From: an uncultured Lachnospiraceae bacterium
GTDB lineage: Bacteria > Bacillota > Clostridia > Lachnospirales > Lachnospiraceae
Assembly: GCA_910586715.1 (NCBI GenBank)
Contig: CAJUJG010000032.1
Location: forward strand, 1-37,536
Direction: 5' to 3'
DNA: 37,536 nucleotides
Position 1 is the stretch's first letter. Every line of letters starts with the position of its first letter. The notes under the pieces were generated by a model. It had not been told where the DNA came from, ran no database searches, and saw nothing but the letters and a program-made list of their open reading frames with translations. Below, one piece after another: positions 24,304 to 32,114 of the stretch. The translations under genes and the position numbers were made by a program.

Positions 24304-26131
24304 TGCCTCCTTCCACGACGCCGCAGCCAAAGTGGTCGCACCGCAAACACTTATGGCACTCCTGCATTGCCTCATCATAAGACATGCCGTTCTCTACGGG
24401 TTCAAAATTATGCTTTCTCTCCCGCGCCGAGCGGTCCGTCAGATGAACGCGCCCATAGTGGGTCCTGTCATTTTCACGCGGTTCGGGAATGTGGATATCC
24501 TCAAGGTACTTATGATGATACCCGAGATATTCGTCAATGTTGAGCGCGGCAATCTTTCCGGCTCCAATCGCTTTAATCACCGTTGCAGGTCCAAACACGC
24601 AGTCACCGCCTGCAAATACTTTTTCATATCCCTTTACTCTTGTATCCTGATGCGTTTCAAAGGTTTTTCTCTTCGGATTCACACCGTACTTTTCAAACGG
24701 CTGTGACACAATATCCTGTCCGATTGCCATCAGAACAATCTCGCACGGCACTTCGATTTCCTCTTTGTTTGCCACCGTAACGCCGGGCTTACCCTGTCGG
24801 TCATACTTGCTGATAATCTGCGGCTGGCATACAAAGCCCTTGACGTTTCCGTTCTCGTCCGGCGTAATGCGAACGGGTGCATTCAGCGTCAAAAGTTCAA
24901 CGCCCTCCTCAATCGCACCCTGAATTTCCGAAGGCAGCGCGGTCATATCAATCTGTCTTCTGCGGTAAACCACCGTCACTTCCTTTGCATTGCAGCGGAT
25001 TGCGGAACGCGCGCAGTCCATCGCCACGTTTCCGCCGCCGACTACCACGACACGTTTTCCCGTATAGTCAGGAATATTCCCGCGTCCAATCTCGCCAAGC
25101 ATATCCACGGCAGAGTAAACGCCGTTGCTGTTCACGCCGTCAACCTTAACGCTCTTTCCGACCTGTGCGCCAATCGCTATGTAAACTGCATGAAATTCAT
25201 CCAAAAGCTGCTCCATCAAAACATCCGTTCCAACGGCAACATTATATTTCACCTCTATATTTCCGGTTGCCAAAATTCCGTTGATGTCCTCGTCCAGCCT
25301 GTCCTTTGGCAAACGGTAATTCGGAATGCCGTATCGCAGCATACCGCCAAGCGCCTCGCGCTCCTCGTACACGACAACCTTATGCCCCATCAGAGAAAGG
25401 AAGTAAGCCGTCGTCAGTCCCGACGGTCCGCCGCCGACAACCGCAACCCTCTTGCCTGTAGTAACATTGCACTCAGGAACCTTCACCTTGTCAACCGCGA
25501 TTTGGTCAACGGCAAATTTTTTCAATCCGCGGATATTGACAGGGCTGTCCAGCAAATCGCGCCGGCACTTCTCCTCGCACGGGTGCTCGCAGATAAACGC
25601 GCACGCCGTCGGGAACGGATTGTCCCTTCTGATTAAATTGATTGCATCCGCATAACGCTCCTCACCGATTAACGCGATGTATCCCGGAATATCAACGTTC
25701 GCGGGACAATACGAAATACACGGCACCTTTTGGCCGATGTCTTCCTTACAGCGGTGGTCTCTAATGTGGCTCATGTACTCGTCGTGGAACAGCTCCACGC
25801 TCTGTAACACGATATTCGCCGCCTCATAGCCAATCGCGCAGTCTGCCGTATCCTGTATCATTTTTGCCAGCTCTACCATATTTTCGAAGGTATCCATGTC
25901 CGCCTTTCCGTCAAGAATGGCACGCATCATGTTTTCCACCTGCTCCAAGCCATCCCGGCATGGCACACATTTGCCGCAGGTCTGACTTCTTGAACTCTGC
26001 AAAAAGGAAAGCTGCACCGCAATCGGACACACCCCGGGAGGATATGCTTTCACGCGCTTGACAAATTTATCTAAGAACTTTGTCGTTTTTTCGTTCATTT
26101 CGTTTTTGTGCAATACACTTTTTTTGTACAT
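24296..26131 (-). CDS. NuoF-C-terminal/GltD-like FAD-NAD(P) FeS oxidoreductase
   Basis: A 611-aa flavoprotein. Residues 15-125 correspond to the C-terminal [4Fe-4S] domain of NuoF (CGKCVPCRDGLEQVENMM with Cys52, 55, 58 and later Cys98), but the FMN/NADH domain of NuoF is absent. Residues 130-610 are like the glutamate synthase small subunit GltD: an FeS-binding helical domain (SYCPANVDIPGYIALI, CEHPCEEKCRRDLLD), FAD Rossmann fold VAVVGGGPSGLTTAYFL and NAD(P) fold VVVVGGGNVAMDCARSAIR, with C-terminal FAGGDCVFGPATVIKAIG. It should link NAD(P)H to the neighbouring formate dehydrogenase. The C-terminal CHKCLRCDHFGC adds another FeS motif. The GGAGG site is 6 bases from the ATG. It is the first gene of the fdh operon. 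Confidence 0.85.
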   Translation of the reverse strand: MYKKSVLHKNEMNEKTTKFLDKFVKRVKAYPPGVCPIAVQLSFLQSSRSQTCGKCVPCRDGLEQVENMMRAILDGKADMDTFENMVELAKMIQDTADCAIGYEAANIVLQSVELFHDEYMSHIRDHRCKEDIGQKVPCISYCPANVDIPGYIALIGEERYADAINLIRRDNPFPTACAFICEHPCEEKCRRDLLDSPVNIRGLKKFAVDQIAVDKVKVPECNVTTGKRVAVVGGGPSGLTTAYFLSLMGHKVVVYEEREALGGMLRYGIPNYRLPKDRLDEDINGILATGNIEVKYNVAVGTDVLMEQLLDEFHAVYIAIGAQVGKSVKVDGVNSNGVYSAVDMLGEIGRGNIPDYTGKRVVVVGGGNVAMDCARSAIRCNAKEVTVVYRRRQIDMTALPSEIQGAIEEGVELLTLNAPVRITPDENGNVKGFVCQPQIISKYDRQGKPGVTVANKEEIEVPCEIVLMAIGQDIVSQPFEKYGVNPKRKTFETHQDTRVKGYEKVFAGGDCVFGPATVIKAIGAGKIAALNIDEYLGYHHKYLEDIHIPEPRENDRTHYGRVHLTDRSARERKHNFEPVENGMSYDEAMQECHKCLRCDHFGCGVVEGGKI

Positions 26132-26137
26132 GAATAA

Positions 26138-26188
26138 CCTCCTATCATTTTTACTTAATCACATACCTGATAAAATGATACTATAATT
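26138..26188 (-). promoter_or_regulatory. Leader of the fdh operon, similar to the LRAT-like gene leader
   Basis: This 51-base stretch, ending at the GGAGG site of the oxidoreductase gene, matches 31575-31624 upstream of the LRAT-like gene at about 43 of 51 aligned positions by hand alignment. It includes the possible -10 TATCAT (26175-26180). The two downstream genes are unrelated, so the leader itself has been duplicated or is under common control. Confidence 0.5.
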
Positions 26189-26203
26189 GTCGATATTCCA
26201 CAA
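26175..26203 (-). promoter_or_regulatory. Possible fdh operon promoter and Rex-like site
   Basis: On the minus strand TTGTGG (26198-26203) and TATCAT (26175-26180) are 17 bases apart. The segment 26187-26203 is an imperfect palindrome beginning TTGT and ending ACAA, reminiscent of sites for the NADH-sensing repressor Rex but one base shorter than usual. The -35 is poor. The remaining bases up to the Uma2 start at 26394 contain no gene and no clear further signal. Confidence 0.3.
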
Positions 26204-26393
26204 TATAATTATTTTTTTAACAAAGTTTTTGACAGTATTTACCGATTGGACATGCCAAAAACATTGAAATATCGTTTTTGCACTGTTTATTTTCCTGAAT
26301 TTGTGGTATGGTAGAGGTATAGATGATTTAAATAAAAATTAAAAATGGGATAAAGTGAAACAAATAAATGCTGCAAAGAAAGGACGTGTTTAT

Positions 26394-26957
26394 ATGGCAT
26401 TACCACAAGAAAAAGGCTATACGGAAGAAGATTATTACAATCTTCCGGAAAATGTCAGGGCAGAATTGATTGACGGACAGTTTTACAATATGTCCTCCCC
26501 TAGCCGTGTACATCAGGAATTATTAATGGAACTATCCGCAACCATTCTCAATTATATCAAGGCAAAAAGCAGTTCCTGCCGCGTTTATCCTGCTCCGTTT
26601 GCCGTAAAACTATTTAATGACAGGACAAATATTGTAGAGCCTGATATATCTGTTATCTGTGACCCCAAGAAGCTTACTGCCAAGGGCTGCAGCGGCGCGC
26701 CTGACTGGATTATCGAAATTGTATCACCGTCCAATGCCAGTCACGACTATATCACTAAACTTGTTATGTACCACAACGCAGGCGTCCGGGAATACTGGAT
26801 TGTCGATCCGCAAAACGATGAAATTCATGTATACAACATGGCAGATGGAACATTTACCACGAAAACATATTCGTTTCATGACACCGTAAAAGCAGGAGTT
26901 TATGATGATTTGTTGATTGACTTTTCAAGCCTTAATTTCGATATTTTAAATATATGA
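26394..26957 (+). CDS. Uma2-family (PD-(D/E)XK-like) endonuclease
   Basis: A 187-aa Uma2 (DUF820) protein, taking ATG 26394 after AAAGGA instead of a GTG 39 bases upstream with no clear site. Family features are visible: YTEEDYYNLPENVRAELIDGQFY at the start, then EPDISVIC, GAPDWIIEIVSPSNASHDYITKL with the acidic/Lys residues of the nuclease fold, and REYWIVDP. Members are restriction-endonuclease-like proteins common in cyanobacteria and Firmicutes, with unknown targets. It is the only intact plus-strand gene in the middle of the window. A shortened copy with part of the same upstream DNA lies near 37024, so the gene has duplicated locally. Confidence 0.9.
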   Translation: MALPQEKGYTEEDYYNLPENVRAELIDGQFYNMSSPSRVHQELLMELSATILNYIKAKSSSCRVYPAPFAVKLFNDRTNIVEPDISVICDPKKLTAKGCSGAPDWIIEIVSPSNASHDYITKLVMYHNAGVREYWIVDPQNDEIHVYNMADGTFTTKTYSFHDTVKAGVYDDLLIDFSSLNFDILNI

Positions 26958-26975
26958 AAAATGCCAAAATAAAAA

Positions 26976-27016
26976 CTGCTGCCAACAGTTCCACAACAAA
27001 TGACAGCAGCTTTTTG
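26976..27016. terminator. Probable bidirectional terminator between convergent genes
   Basis: AAAAACTGCTG (26971-26981) pairs with CAGCAG plus TTTTT (27004-27016), giving a stem with an A-run on one side and a T-run on the other and a loop of about 22 bases. It lies between the plus-strand Uma2 gene and the end of the minus-strand membrane protein gene and could end both transcripts. Confidence 0.5.
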
Positions 27017-27043
27017 ACCTTATCAGTCAAACTTCATTTTCTA

Positions 27044-27880
27044 TTATTCCTCCTCAATATTCTCATACATCGCTTCCAATAATTCATCCAAAAACAGCAT
27101 ATAATTTTCCCCATCAATCTGAATGGATGTTATCCTGCAATACTCGCTTTCATCCTGCTGAAGCATCATTACAAGATTGTTTCCCCCATGTGTTGTTCCC
27201 ATAAAAGAAGCGTAGGTAACGTCCCCCTTTTTTGAACTTGCCCACTCCCCATCCATGCAGGATGCGCGCAATGCGTCATTAATTGTATATTCCGTGCTGT
27301 AATCTGTAAGGCACAGCATACTAATCCCCCGTGATTTGATTGTGTCCATTCCTCCAATCACTTGAAAAATAATATACACAACACATAAAAACAATCCTGC
27401 CCCCATTATCCAGTTCGCCACGGTTCCCCAACCAAGCAGCTGCATGTCGCGATCCATGATCTTCTTGTCTTTCTCAGGATTTTCGGAAAAAATATCACAA
27501 ATACATTGCTGAAGCTCCCACCCTTTCTCTGAAAGCTTCTGTGACTCAATTCCAAGTATGTTTTTCTGTATGATAAAAAATCTTCCGCCTTGAATTTTTG
27601 AATCGAACCGCGCATTATTATCACACTGAAAAAACAGATTTCCCTGTTCATCCGTCCCAATTTCCTGTACAAACGAACAAACCAGATTTCTGCGCACAAT
27701 AATGGCCAACTCTTCCAACGTATAATTCTTTACCCAGGCGCCACTGTTTGTATGAACCTCTTTCGTCAAAACATTGTCAATAAATCCCCACACAATCTTG
27801 GCTACAATAAGCACTCCGAGCGAAGACAGACAAAAATGAAACAGTCTGTTTGTTTCCATCAGTTTCTCAATATCTACCAT
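27044..27880 (-). CDS. Unknown two-helix membrane protein
   Basis: I do not recognise this 278-aa protein. The ATG at 27880 is preferred because GGGGGAGAGG lies just upstream; an in-frame extension of 13 residues has none. Two hydrophobic segments are visible, about residues 17-40 (CLSSLGVLIVAKIVWGFI) and 157-182 (GAGLFLCVVYIIFQVIG). Between them is a soluble region with FFQCDNNARFDSKIQGGRFF that could be a small beta domain. The C-terminal 90 residues are soluble and acidic (LLEAMYENIEEE). It starts 17 bases after the stop of the zinc-ribbon/discoidin-like gene and is probably its operon partner, perhaps in a membrane complex. Confidence 0.65.
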   Translation of the reverse strand: MVDIEKLMETNRLFHFCLSSLGVLIVAKIVWGFIDNVLTKEVHTNSGAWVKNYTLEELAIIVRRNLVCSFVQEIGTDEQGNLFFQCDNNARFDSKIQGGRFFIIQKNILGIESQKLSEKGWELQQCICDIFSENPEKDKKIMDRDMQLLGWGTVANWIMGAGLFLCVVYIIFQVIGGMDTIKSRGISMLCLTDYSTEYTINDALRASCMDGEWASSKKGDVTYASFMGTTHGGNNLVMMLQQDESEYCRITSIQIDGENYMLFLDELLEAMYENIEEE

Positions 27881-27896
27881 ATAATTCCTCTCCCCC

Positions 27897-29411
27897 TTAA
27901 TCTTTCGCAATTTCCTCATCTATCCCAACCATCAGAATCGGACTGTCATTCTCGTAATCCTTCTCAATTTCCCCCGACAGAATTGTTTCCACCGAAAGCG
28001 CATCGCCTTTTTTTGTCACCCATTCCACCTGCTGATACCCCGAATGCCCGTACACCGAATAAATACCGTCCCCGTTTTCTGCAGCATACAAAGACACCGC
28101 GCCGTAAAATGCGCCGACTTCTACAAGCTGCCCGTTCCCCGTCACCGTATACACTGTATTCGTCCAATCCGCATCGCAGGTTCCCCATGATACAATGAGT
28201 TCTACCGTACCGTCATGATCCATGTCATAAAGCGCATATTCACAGTCGCTTCCATACGCGTCAGCAACCTGAACACGCAGATTATTATACAATGTAGCAT
28301 CGTCCACCGCCGTATTTTCCGCCTGTTTTGCCTCTTCCACATAACCCCACATCGCCAGCTCCGTCAGGCAGGTGTCCTCATATTTTGCACCCTCCTGCGC
28401 ATCCAAAATCATAACCGATAAAAACTGCGTCTCCACAGGTTCCTCAAATGGAAAGCGGTCACTGTACAAATCGTTCGCAATCTCCTGATACTGCCAGTCC
28501 GTAAACGCCACCTCAAAACGTCCCTCTTCCGTTTCCAGCTCCGCGCTCTTTATTTTTCCGTTGTTGTTATAAACCGTCTCGTTTTTCAAATACCCGTTTA
28601 AAAACGCAACCTCCGTCAGATGTACAGGCTGTGTAAATTCAATCACAAGCCTTTGCCCCGCTCCCGTACCGTCTGCCCCCTCGCACCAACACGTTTCCCG
28701 GTTGCCGTCAAGCGCATCCCCTGCCTGATACGATTTTGTGGAATCCGTCAGCTCCGAGGTTGCCTCAATACTGCGTATGTACCGGGAATCAAGCTGTATG
28801 ATTTCAGGCTGTTTTGGCGTTTCATTTTCTACCCGTTCCGCCAAATTTTCCGCTACATCCGTCCGAAACGGCGCCGTCGATACAGGCTGCGCTTCCTGCG
28901 GCTGTTCATGCGGCAGCGCCTCCGTCGGCTGTGGCTCCAGCTCTGAATCATCTAAATCGGCAAAAAAGCCAAAATCTTCCGTCTCCTGCACTGCCTGCGC
29001 CTGCCGCGCGGAATGCACCTTCCAAAAAGCCACAACGGCAATTCCAATCACAATGACGCAGACCACCGCAGCCAAAATCCCCTTTTCCCGCATTCCGATT
29101 TTCGTCCCGTCAGTCTTTTGCGGCGTGCGTGCCTGCGGGTTCGGTGTTGGAACGCTTTGTACTACCGTCTCCTGCACTGCTGCCGTTTGACCATTCTGCA
29201 CATTCGCATTTCCTGTTTCCCGTTTGATTTTTAAACCGCATTTCGTGCAGTACATCAAATGCTCCCGCAGCGGCGCCCCGCACTCGGCGCAGAAGCGTTT
29301 CGCATCAGCTCTCGTCGCCTCCGCCGCCTGCGTCCCATTCAAATCATTCCCGCAATAAGGACACTTTTCCGACGTATCCGCCGTTTCTTTTCCACAGTTT
29401 GAACAAATCAT
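27897..29411 (-). CDS. Zinc-ribbon membrane protein with discoidin-like (NADase-type glycan-binding) domain
   Basis: A 504-aa single-pass protein. Residues 1-25 and about 40-66 are two zinc ribbons (CSNCGKE...CPYCGN and CAECGAP...CTKCGLK). A transmembrane helix follows at about 109-130 (GILAAVVCVIVIGIAVVAFW), then a low-complexity Pro/Gln/Glu linker. Residues about 205-360 resemble a discoidin/F5-8C-like fold as in the 'NADase-type glycan-binding domain' (YIRSIEATSEL, AGDALDGNRETCWCEGADGTG, FLNGYLKN). Residues 370-500 form a final beta-rich domain with DMDHDGTVELIV, a calcium-binding-like loop. Topology suggests zinc ribbons inside and a sugar-binding part outside. The family name is from memory. 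The partner is probably the membrane protein encoded next. Confidence 0.8.
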   Translation of the reverse strand: MICSNCGKETADTSEKCPYCGNDLNGTQAAEATRADAKRFCAECGAPLREHLMYCTKCGLKIKRETGNANVQNGQTAAVQETVVQSVPTPNPQARTPQKTDGTKIGMREKGILAAVVCVIVIGIAVVAFWKVHSARQAQAVQETEDFGFFADLDDSELEPQPTEALPHEQPQEAQPVSTAPFRTDVAENLAERVENETPKQPEIIQLDSRYIRSIEATSELTDSTKSYQAGDALDGNRETCWCEGADGTGAGQRLVIEFTQPVHLTEVAFLNGYLKNETVYNNNGKIKSAELETEEGRFEVAFTDWQYQEIANDLYSDRFPFEEPVETQFLSVMILDAQEGAKYEDTCLTELAMWGYVEEAKQAENTAVDDATLYNNLRVQVADAYGSDCEYALYDMDHDGTVELIVSWGTCDADWTNTVYTVTGNGQLVEVGAFYGAVSLYAAENGDGIYSVYGHSGYQQVEWVTKKGDALSVETILSGEIEKDYENDSPILMVGIDEEIAKD

Positions 29412-29478
29412 TGCACTTCTCCCTTTCCCTTCTCAAAAGCTTTCGTTTCGCTGCTTTAAGCCAATGCTTTCTTATCAA

Positions 29479-30570
29479 TCACAATATTCGTTCCTGAATT
29501 TTCATTGCCGTAAGCGTTGCCGCGTTCATTGACTTACGCGCCATCGCGTTCATTGACTTAATCAATGGTATTGTTGATTTTACGTAAGGCAATGATATTG
29601 CCGATTTTGCGTTACTAATCGCAGCTATCAATTGCGCATATGAAGAACGAATCAAACGCATATCAATATCCACTTCATAACCATCCAGTTCATATTTTTC
29701 GTATATTGCTTCGAACTGTTCCGCAGCGTCAGTGTATGATTTTATCACTTCCATGAGTTCATCATTGCCTTCAAACGCTTGTTCAACCACCCATTTTGCA
29801 CAATCTACCAATTTATAAACCTCATTGCTCGCATCGTACGTCACAACGTCACGTACCGTTACACCTTCATAGTCATCATTTTCATCGTTTACATTCTCAG
29901 CAATATACAATAGAATGCTGTTAATAAAGTGATAGATGGTATTTTTATCATGGCTTTGGGCGGTATTGTCCTTTTTAGCCGCTTCAACCAGCTTGTCAAA
30001 AACTGTTTTCTCCAAAAATTCTTTGTTGTTAGTTGATTTGTCATAGCGCCACAATGCCTTTTCGAACTGTTCCACAATACTGTCTGTATTCCTGATAATC
30101 GTACTGTGAAGCTCCATATTCATACCAAACAGCTCCTTTGCAATATATGCAGTTGCGGCGCGGATTTGATGCGCTGTCATATCCGCGAAAACGCCTGCCA
30201 GCTCATCATCCGTTGTCAAATTATTCACAACAAATGCATACAGTTCATCCGCGCACTGATTCTGTAACATCACTATATCTTTTTCATCACACTGAACTGC
30301 CACTAACAGCCATTCATCCAAAATTGTTTTCACATCAGCTTCGTCAATCATCAGTTCATCCCCCGGATTTGCATTTTCTGATGTAAACGGTTCTGCCTGT
30401 GGTTCTGTTTTCGGATGTTCTCCTGCTTCTCCAAGTAATCTCTTTCTATTCGCTGTTATTGTTGCTGCCAGTGCTCCCCCTCCTATCATATATGCCGCTT
30501 CCCGCAGTTCTTTTGGCAATTCAACCTCTTTCTTCGCTTCATATTCAGGCGAATACACCACCTTTAACAT
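29479..30570 (-). CDS. Unknown helical protein with short repeats at the C terminus
   Basis: I do not recognise this 363-aa protein. It has a GGAGG site before the ATG. Residues 25-50 contain a short hydrophobic stretch (EAAYMIGGGALAATITANRK), too short to be a convincing membrane helix. The rest is acidic and predicted helical. At the C terminus the motif KS followed by four or five hydrophobic or small residues recurs (KSAISL, KSTIPL, KSMNAM, KSMNAA). At the DNA level a 16-base word recurs 24 bases apart at 29521-29536 and 29545-29560. It is followed after about 67 bases by the zinc-ribbon gene and may share its operon. Upstream lies a terminator. Confidence 0.65.
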   Translation of the reverse strand: MLKVVYSPEYEAKKEVELPKELREAAYMIGGGALAATITANRKRLLGEAGEHPKTEPQAEPFTSENANPGDELMIDEADVKTILDEWLLVAVQCDEKDIVMLQNQCADELYAFVVNNLTTDDELAGVFADMTAHQIRAATAYIAKELFGMNMELHSTIIRNTDSIVEQFEKALWRYDKSTNNKEFLEKTVFDKLVEAAKKDNTAQSHDKNTIYHFINSILLYIAENVNDENDDYEGVTVRDVVTYDASNEVYKLVDCAKWVVEQAFEGNDELMEVIKSYTDAAEQFEAIYEKYELDGYEVDIDMRLIRSSYAQLIAAISNAKSAISLPYVKSTIPLIKSMNAMARKSMNAATLTAMKIQERIL

Positions 30571-30814
30571 AGTCTTTCATCCTCCTATCATTCATTCTCA
30601 TTCTGAATTTGCACCATTATCCAAATCACTTCATAAATAATCACCCCCGCATGAGCACGTTTATCCTTTTCATCCGCACTTGGTAAATTACGAAGCTTTT
30701 GTTTGATAAACAAATTATAACAAAACGCATGGACAACCCTCTGTCTATCGGAAAAATAAAATATAAATTTTTAACCCTGTCATACCACCTGCCGTTCCAT
30801 GTGCTTCTTTGCAA
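30571..30814. other. Gene-free stretch
   Basis: Between the helical protein gene and the terminator I see no convincing gene. A frame of 82 codons on the minus strand (30641-30889) overlaps the terminator and has no ribosome site or family resemblance. The stretch is AT-rich and probably carries the promoter of the 363-aa gene, but no clean -35/-10 pair stands out. Confidence 0.4.
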
Positions 30815-30860
30815 ACAAAAAAGATGTAAAGTCCTACTTATCAAATAAGACCTTACATCC
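30815..30860 (-). terminator. Intrinsic terminator after LRAT-like operon
   Basis: On the minus strand GATGTAAGGTCTTAT pairs with ATAAGTAGGACTTTACATC (imperfect, one bulge) and TTTTTTG follows (30817-30822). It closes the transcript of the LRAT-like gene and the 40-aa ORF. Confidence 0.65.
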
Positions 30861-30892
30861 CTTAGGTTCATAGTTCGCTTCTTTTGCATAAT

Positions 30893-31015
30893 TTATTTCG
30901 TTTCTATTTTCGGTTCAGTCGTTTCAACATATTTTATAATCTCAATATTTTTTTCAACTGTCATCCCCTCAGATTCCAATTTCTGAATAAGGCAAATTAC
31001 CTCTTTACCTGTCAT
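30893..31015 (-). CDS. Small 40-aa protein downstream of LRAT-like gene
   Basis: A short ORF encoding MTGKEVICLIQKLESEGMTV and 20 more residues, ending ETTEPKIETK. AAGGTGATT lies just before the ATG. It begins 43 bases after the LRAT-like gene and ends 33 bases before the terminator, so it fits neatly in that transcript. Composition (Lys/Glu-rich, one amphipathic helix of about residues 3-28) is that of a real small protein, but I recognise no family. It could be an antitoxin or accessory of the papain-like protein; that is only positional inference. Confidence 0.5.
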   Translation of the reverse strand: MTGKEVICLIQKLESEGMTVEKNIEIIKYVETTEPKIETK

Positions 31016-31058
31016 ACAATCACCTTGCTCATATTATAAAGTAGTAGACAGAAATTTA

Positions 31059-31565
31059 TCACAAATCCCATTCATCGCAAAAATCTACTATGTCTTCTAA
31101 TTTATTAATTATAAAGTTTAACGGTTTTCCCAACATATTATCTGCTAAATTTTCTATACATTTTTCGCCAAAAGAATGACCGTCCTCTAAAAAAGGAACC
31201 TGATTGCTAAATTTTTCACCTGATGCACACCAATTTGCAAAATGTTCACAATTATTTGTCATCACGTTATATCCTCCAAAATCTGTTCCAAGAACACTAT
31301 ACGCACGTTTAACAATTTCCTTTGGCGTATAACTGCTATGAATATCTGAGATAAAACATTTTTGCAATTGGCTCCCCCCTCCTAAAAATGTTTCCATATC
31401 TGTTTTTATAATGCTCATTGCCAAAACTTCCACATTCATATTAAAATGTATCACTTGGTCATCTTCTACAACAACACCATAATGCCATATTGGAAAACTG
31501 GCAATATGCGTCCATATGCTTTGCATTTTTATAACATCTCCCTGTTCAAAATGATATTTTCTCAT
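31059..31565 (-). CDS. LRAT-like (NlpC/P60-fold) papain-like protein
   Basis: A 168-aa protein of the LRAT/H-box NlpC type, a permuted papain-like fold. The motifs are HYGVVVEDDQVIHFN (His near residue 23) and the Cys motif NNCEHFANWCASG (NCEHF, the family's active-site Cys). Family members act as acyltransferases, thiol hydrolases or peptidases. There is no signal peptide, so it should be cytoplasmic. GGAGGGAG precedes the ATG. Its leader (31575-31624) strongly resembles the leader of the fdh operon. The gene is about 280 bases from the YkgJ-like gene and is followed by a 40-aa ORF. Substrate unknown. Confidence 0.82.
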   Translation of the reverse strand: MRKYHFEQGDVIKMQSIWTHIASFPIWHYGVVVEDDQVIHFNMNVEVLAMSIIKTDMETFLGGGSQLQKCFISDIHSSYTPKEIVKRAYSVLGTDFGGYNVMTNNCEHFANWCASGEKFSNQVPFLEDGHSFGEKCIENLADNMLGKPLNFIINKLEDIVDFCDEWDL

Positions 31566-31574
31566 CCTATTCTC

Positions 31575-31624
31575 CCTCCTATGTTTTTTACTTGATCATA
31601 TACCTAATAAATTGACACTAAATT
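31575..31624 (-). promoter_or_regulatory. Leader of LRAT-like gene, shared with fdh operon
   Basis: The 50 bases ending at the GGAGG site align with 26138-26188 at about 43 of 51 positions. Similarity covers the ribosome site, ACTT(A/G)ATCA, ATACCT(A/G)ATAAA and TGACACTA-type parts. The rest of the 31625-31847 gap shows no gene, only AT-rich DNA. Confidence 0.5.
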
Positions 31625-31847
31625 CGTAAAGTTATTGCAACACAATTAATTATTTATCTAATTTTTCTTAATTATAAAATTTATTCCTTTCTTCAATCAT
31701 ATAGTAAGATAATGAGATGAGCGGCTTATCTCCTCAAAAATTAACGATCCACACTTTAAACTGCGAAGCACTTAAATAATGGATTCACATTCAAATCAGA
31801 AAAACTTAAGCGAAAGGTTTGCACTAAAAGTGACAACACAGGAAAAT

Positions 31848-32114
31848 TTATAAGTGTTTCTGTTTTTGCCTATTTTGTAATGCTTTACAACCTTCCAAGT
31901 TCTTTTTTTCATATTCTGCCTTAGACATCATGTTTACATAATATAGCTCATACATTTTTTCAACATTACAGATATTCGGTCTAGTTGAATATATATTACA
32001 CAGATTATCATCAGACAAATGGATGCATATTCCGTTTCCTGTATGAAAATCAGCCAACTCAGGTATTTCATGAATATTCTTGCAGCAGAGTCCACACCTC
32101 GTACACGAAAACAT
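31848..32114 (-). CDS. YkgJ-like CxxCxxCC metal-cluster protein
   Basis: An 88-aa protein of the YkgJ (zinc- or iron-chelating) family. CTRCGLCC near residues 4-11, CIHL, CNIYSTRPNIC and a final Cys (GCKAL) follow the usual cysteine pattern. Members may bind an iron-sulphur cluster or zinc; their biochemistry is poorly known. The start ATG overlaps the TAA of the glycine-rich protein gene (TAATG), so translation is coupled and this is the last gene of the WYL-led operon. It is shorter than many YkgJ members but complete. Confidence 0.8.
   Translation of the reverse strand: MFSCTRCGLCCKNIHEIPELADFHTGNGICIHLSDDNLCNIYSTRPNICNVEKMYELYYVNMMSKAEYEKKNLEGCKALQNRQKQKHL

Noticed and set aside
30641..30889. 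82-codon minus-strand frame
   Set aside because: Overlaps the terminator hairpin, has no ribosome site and no family-like sequence.
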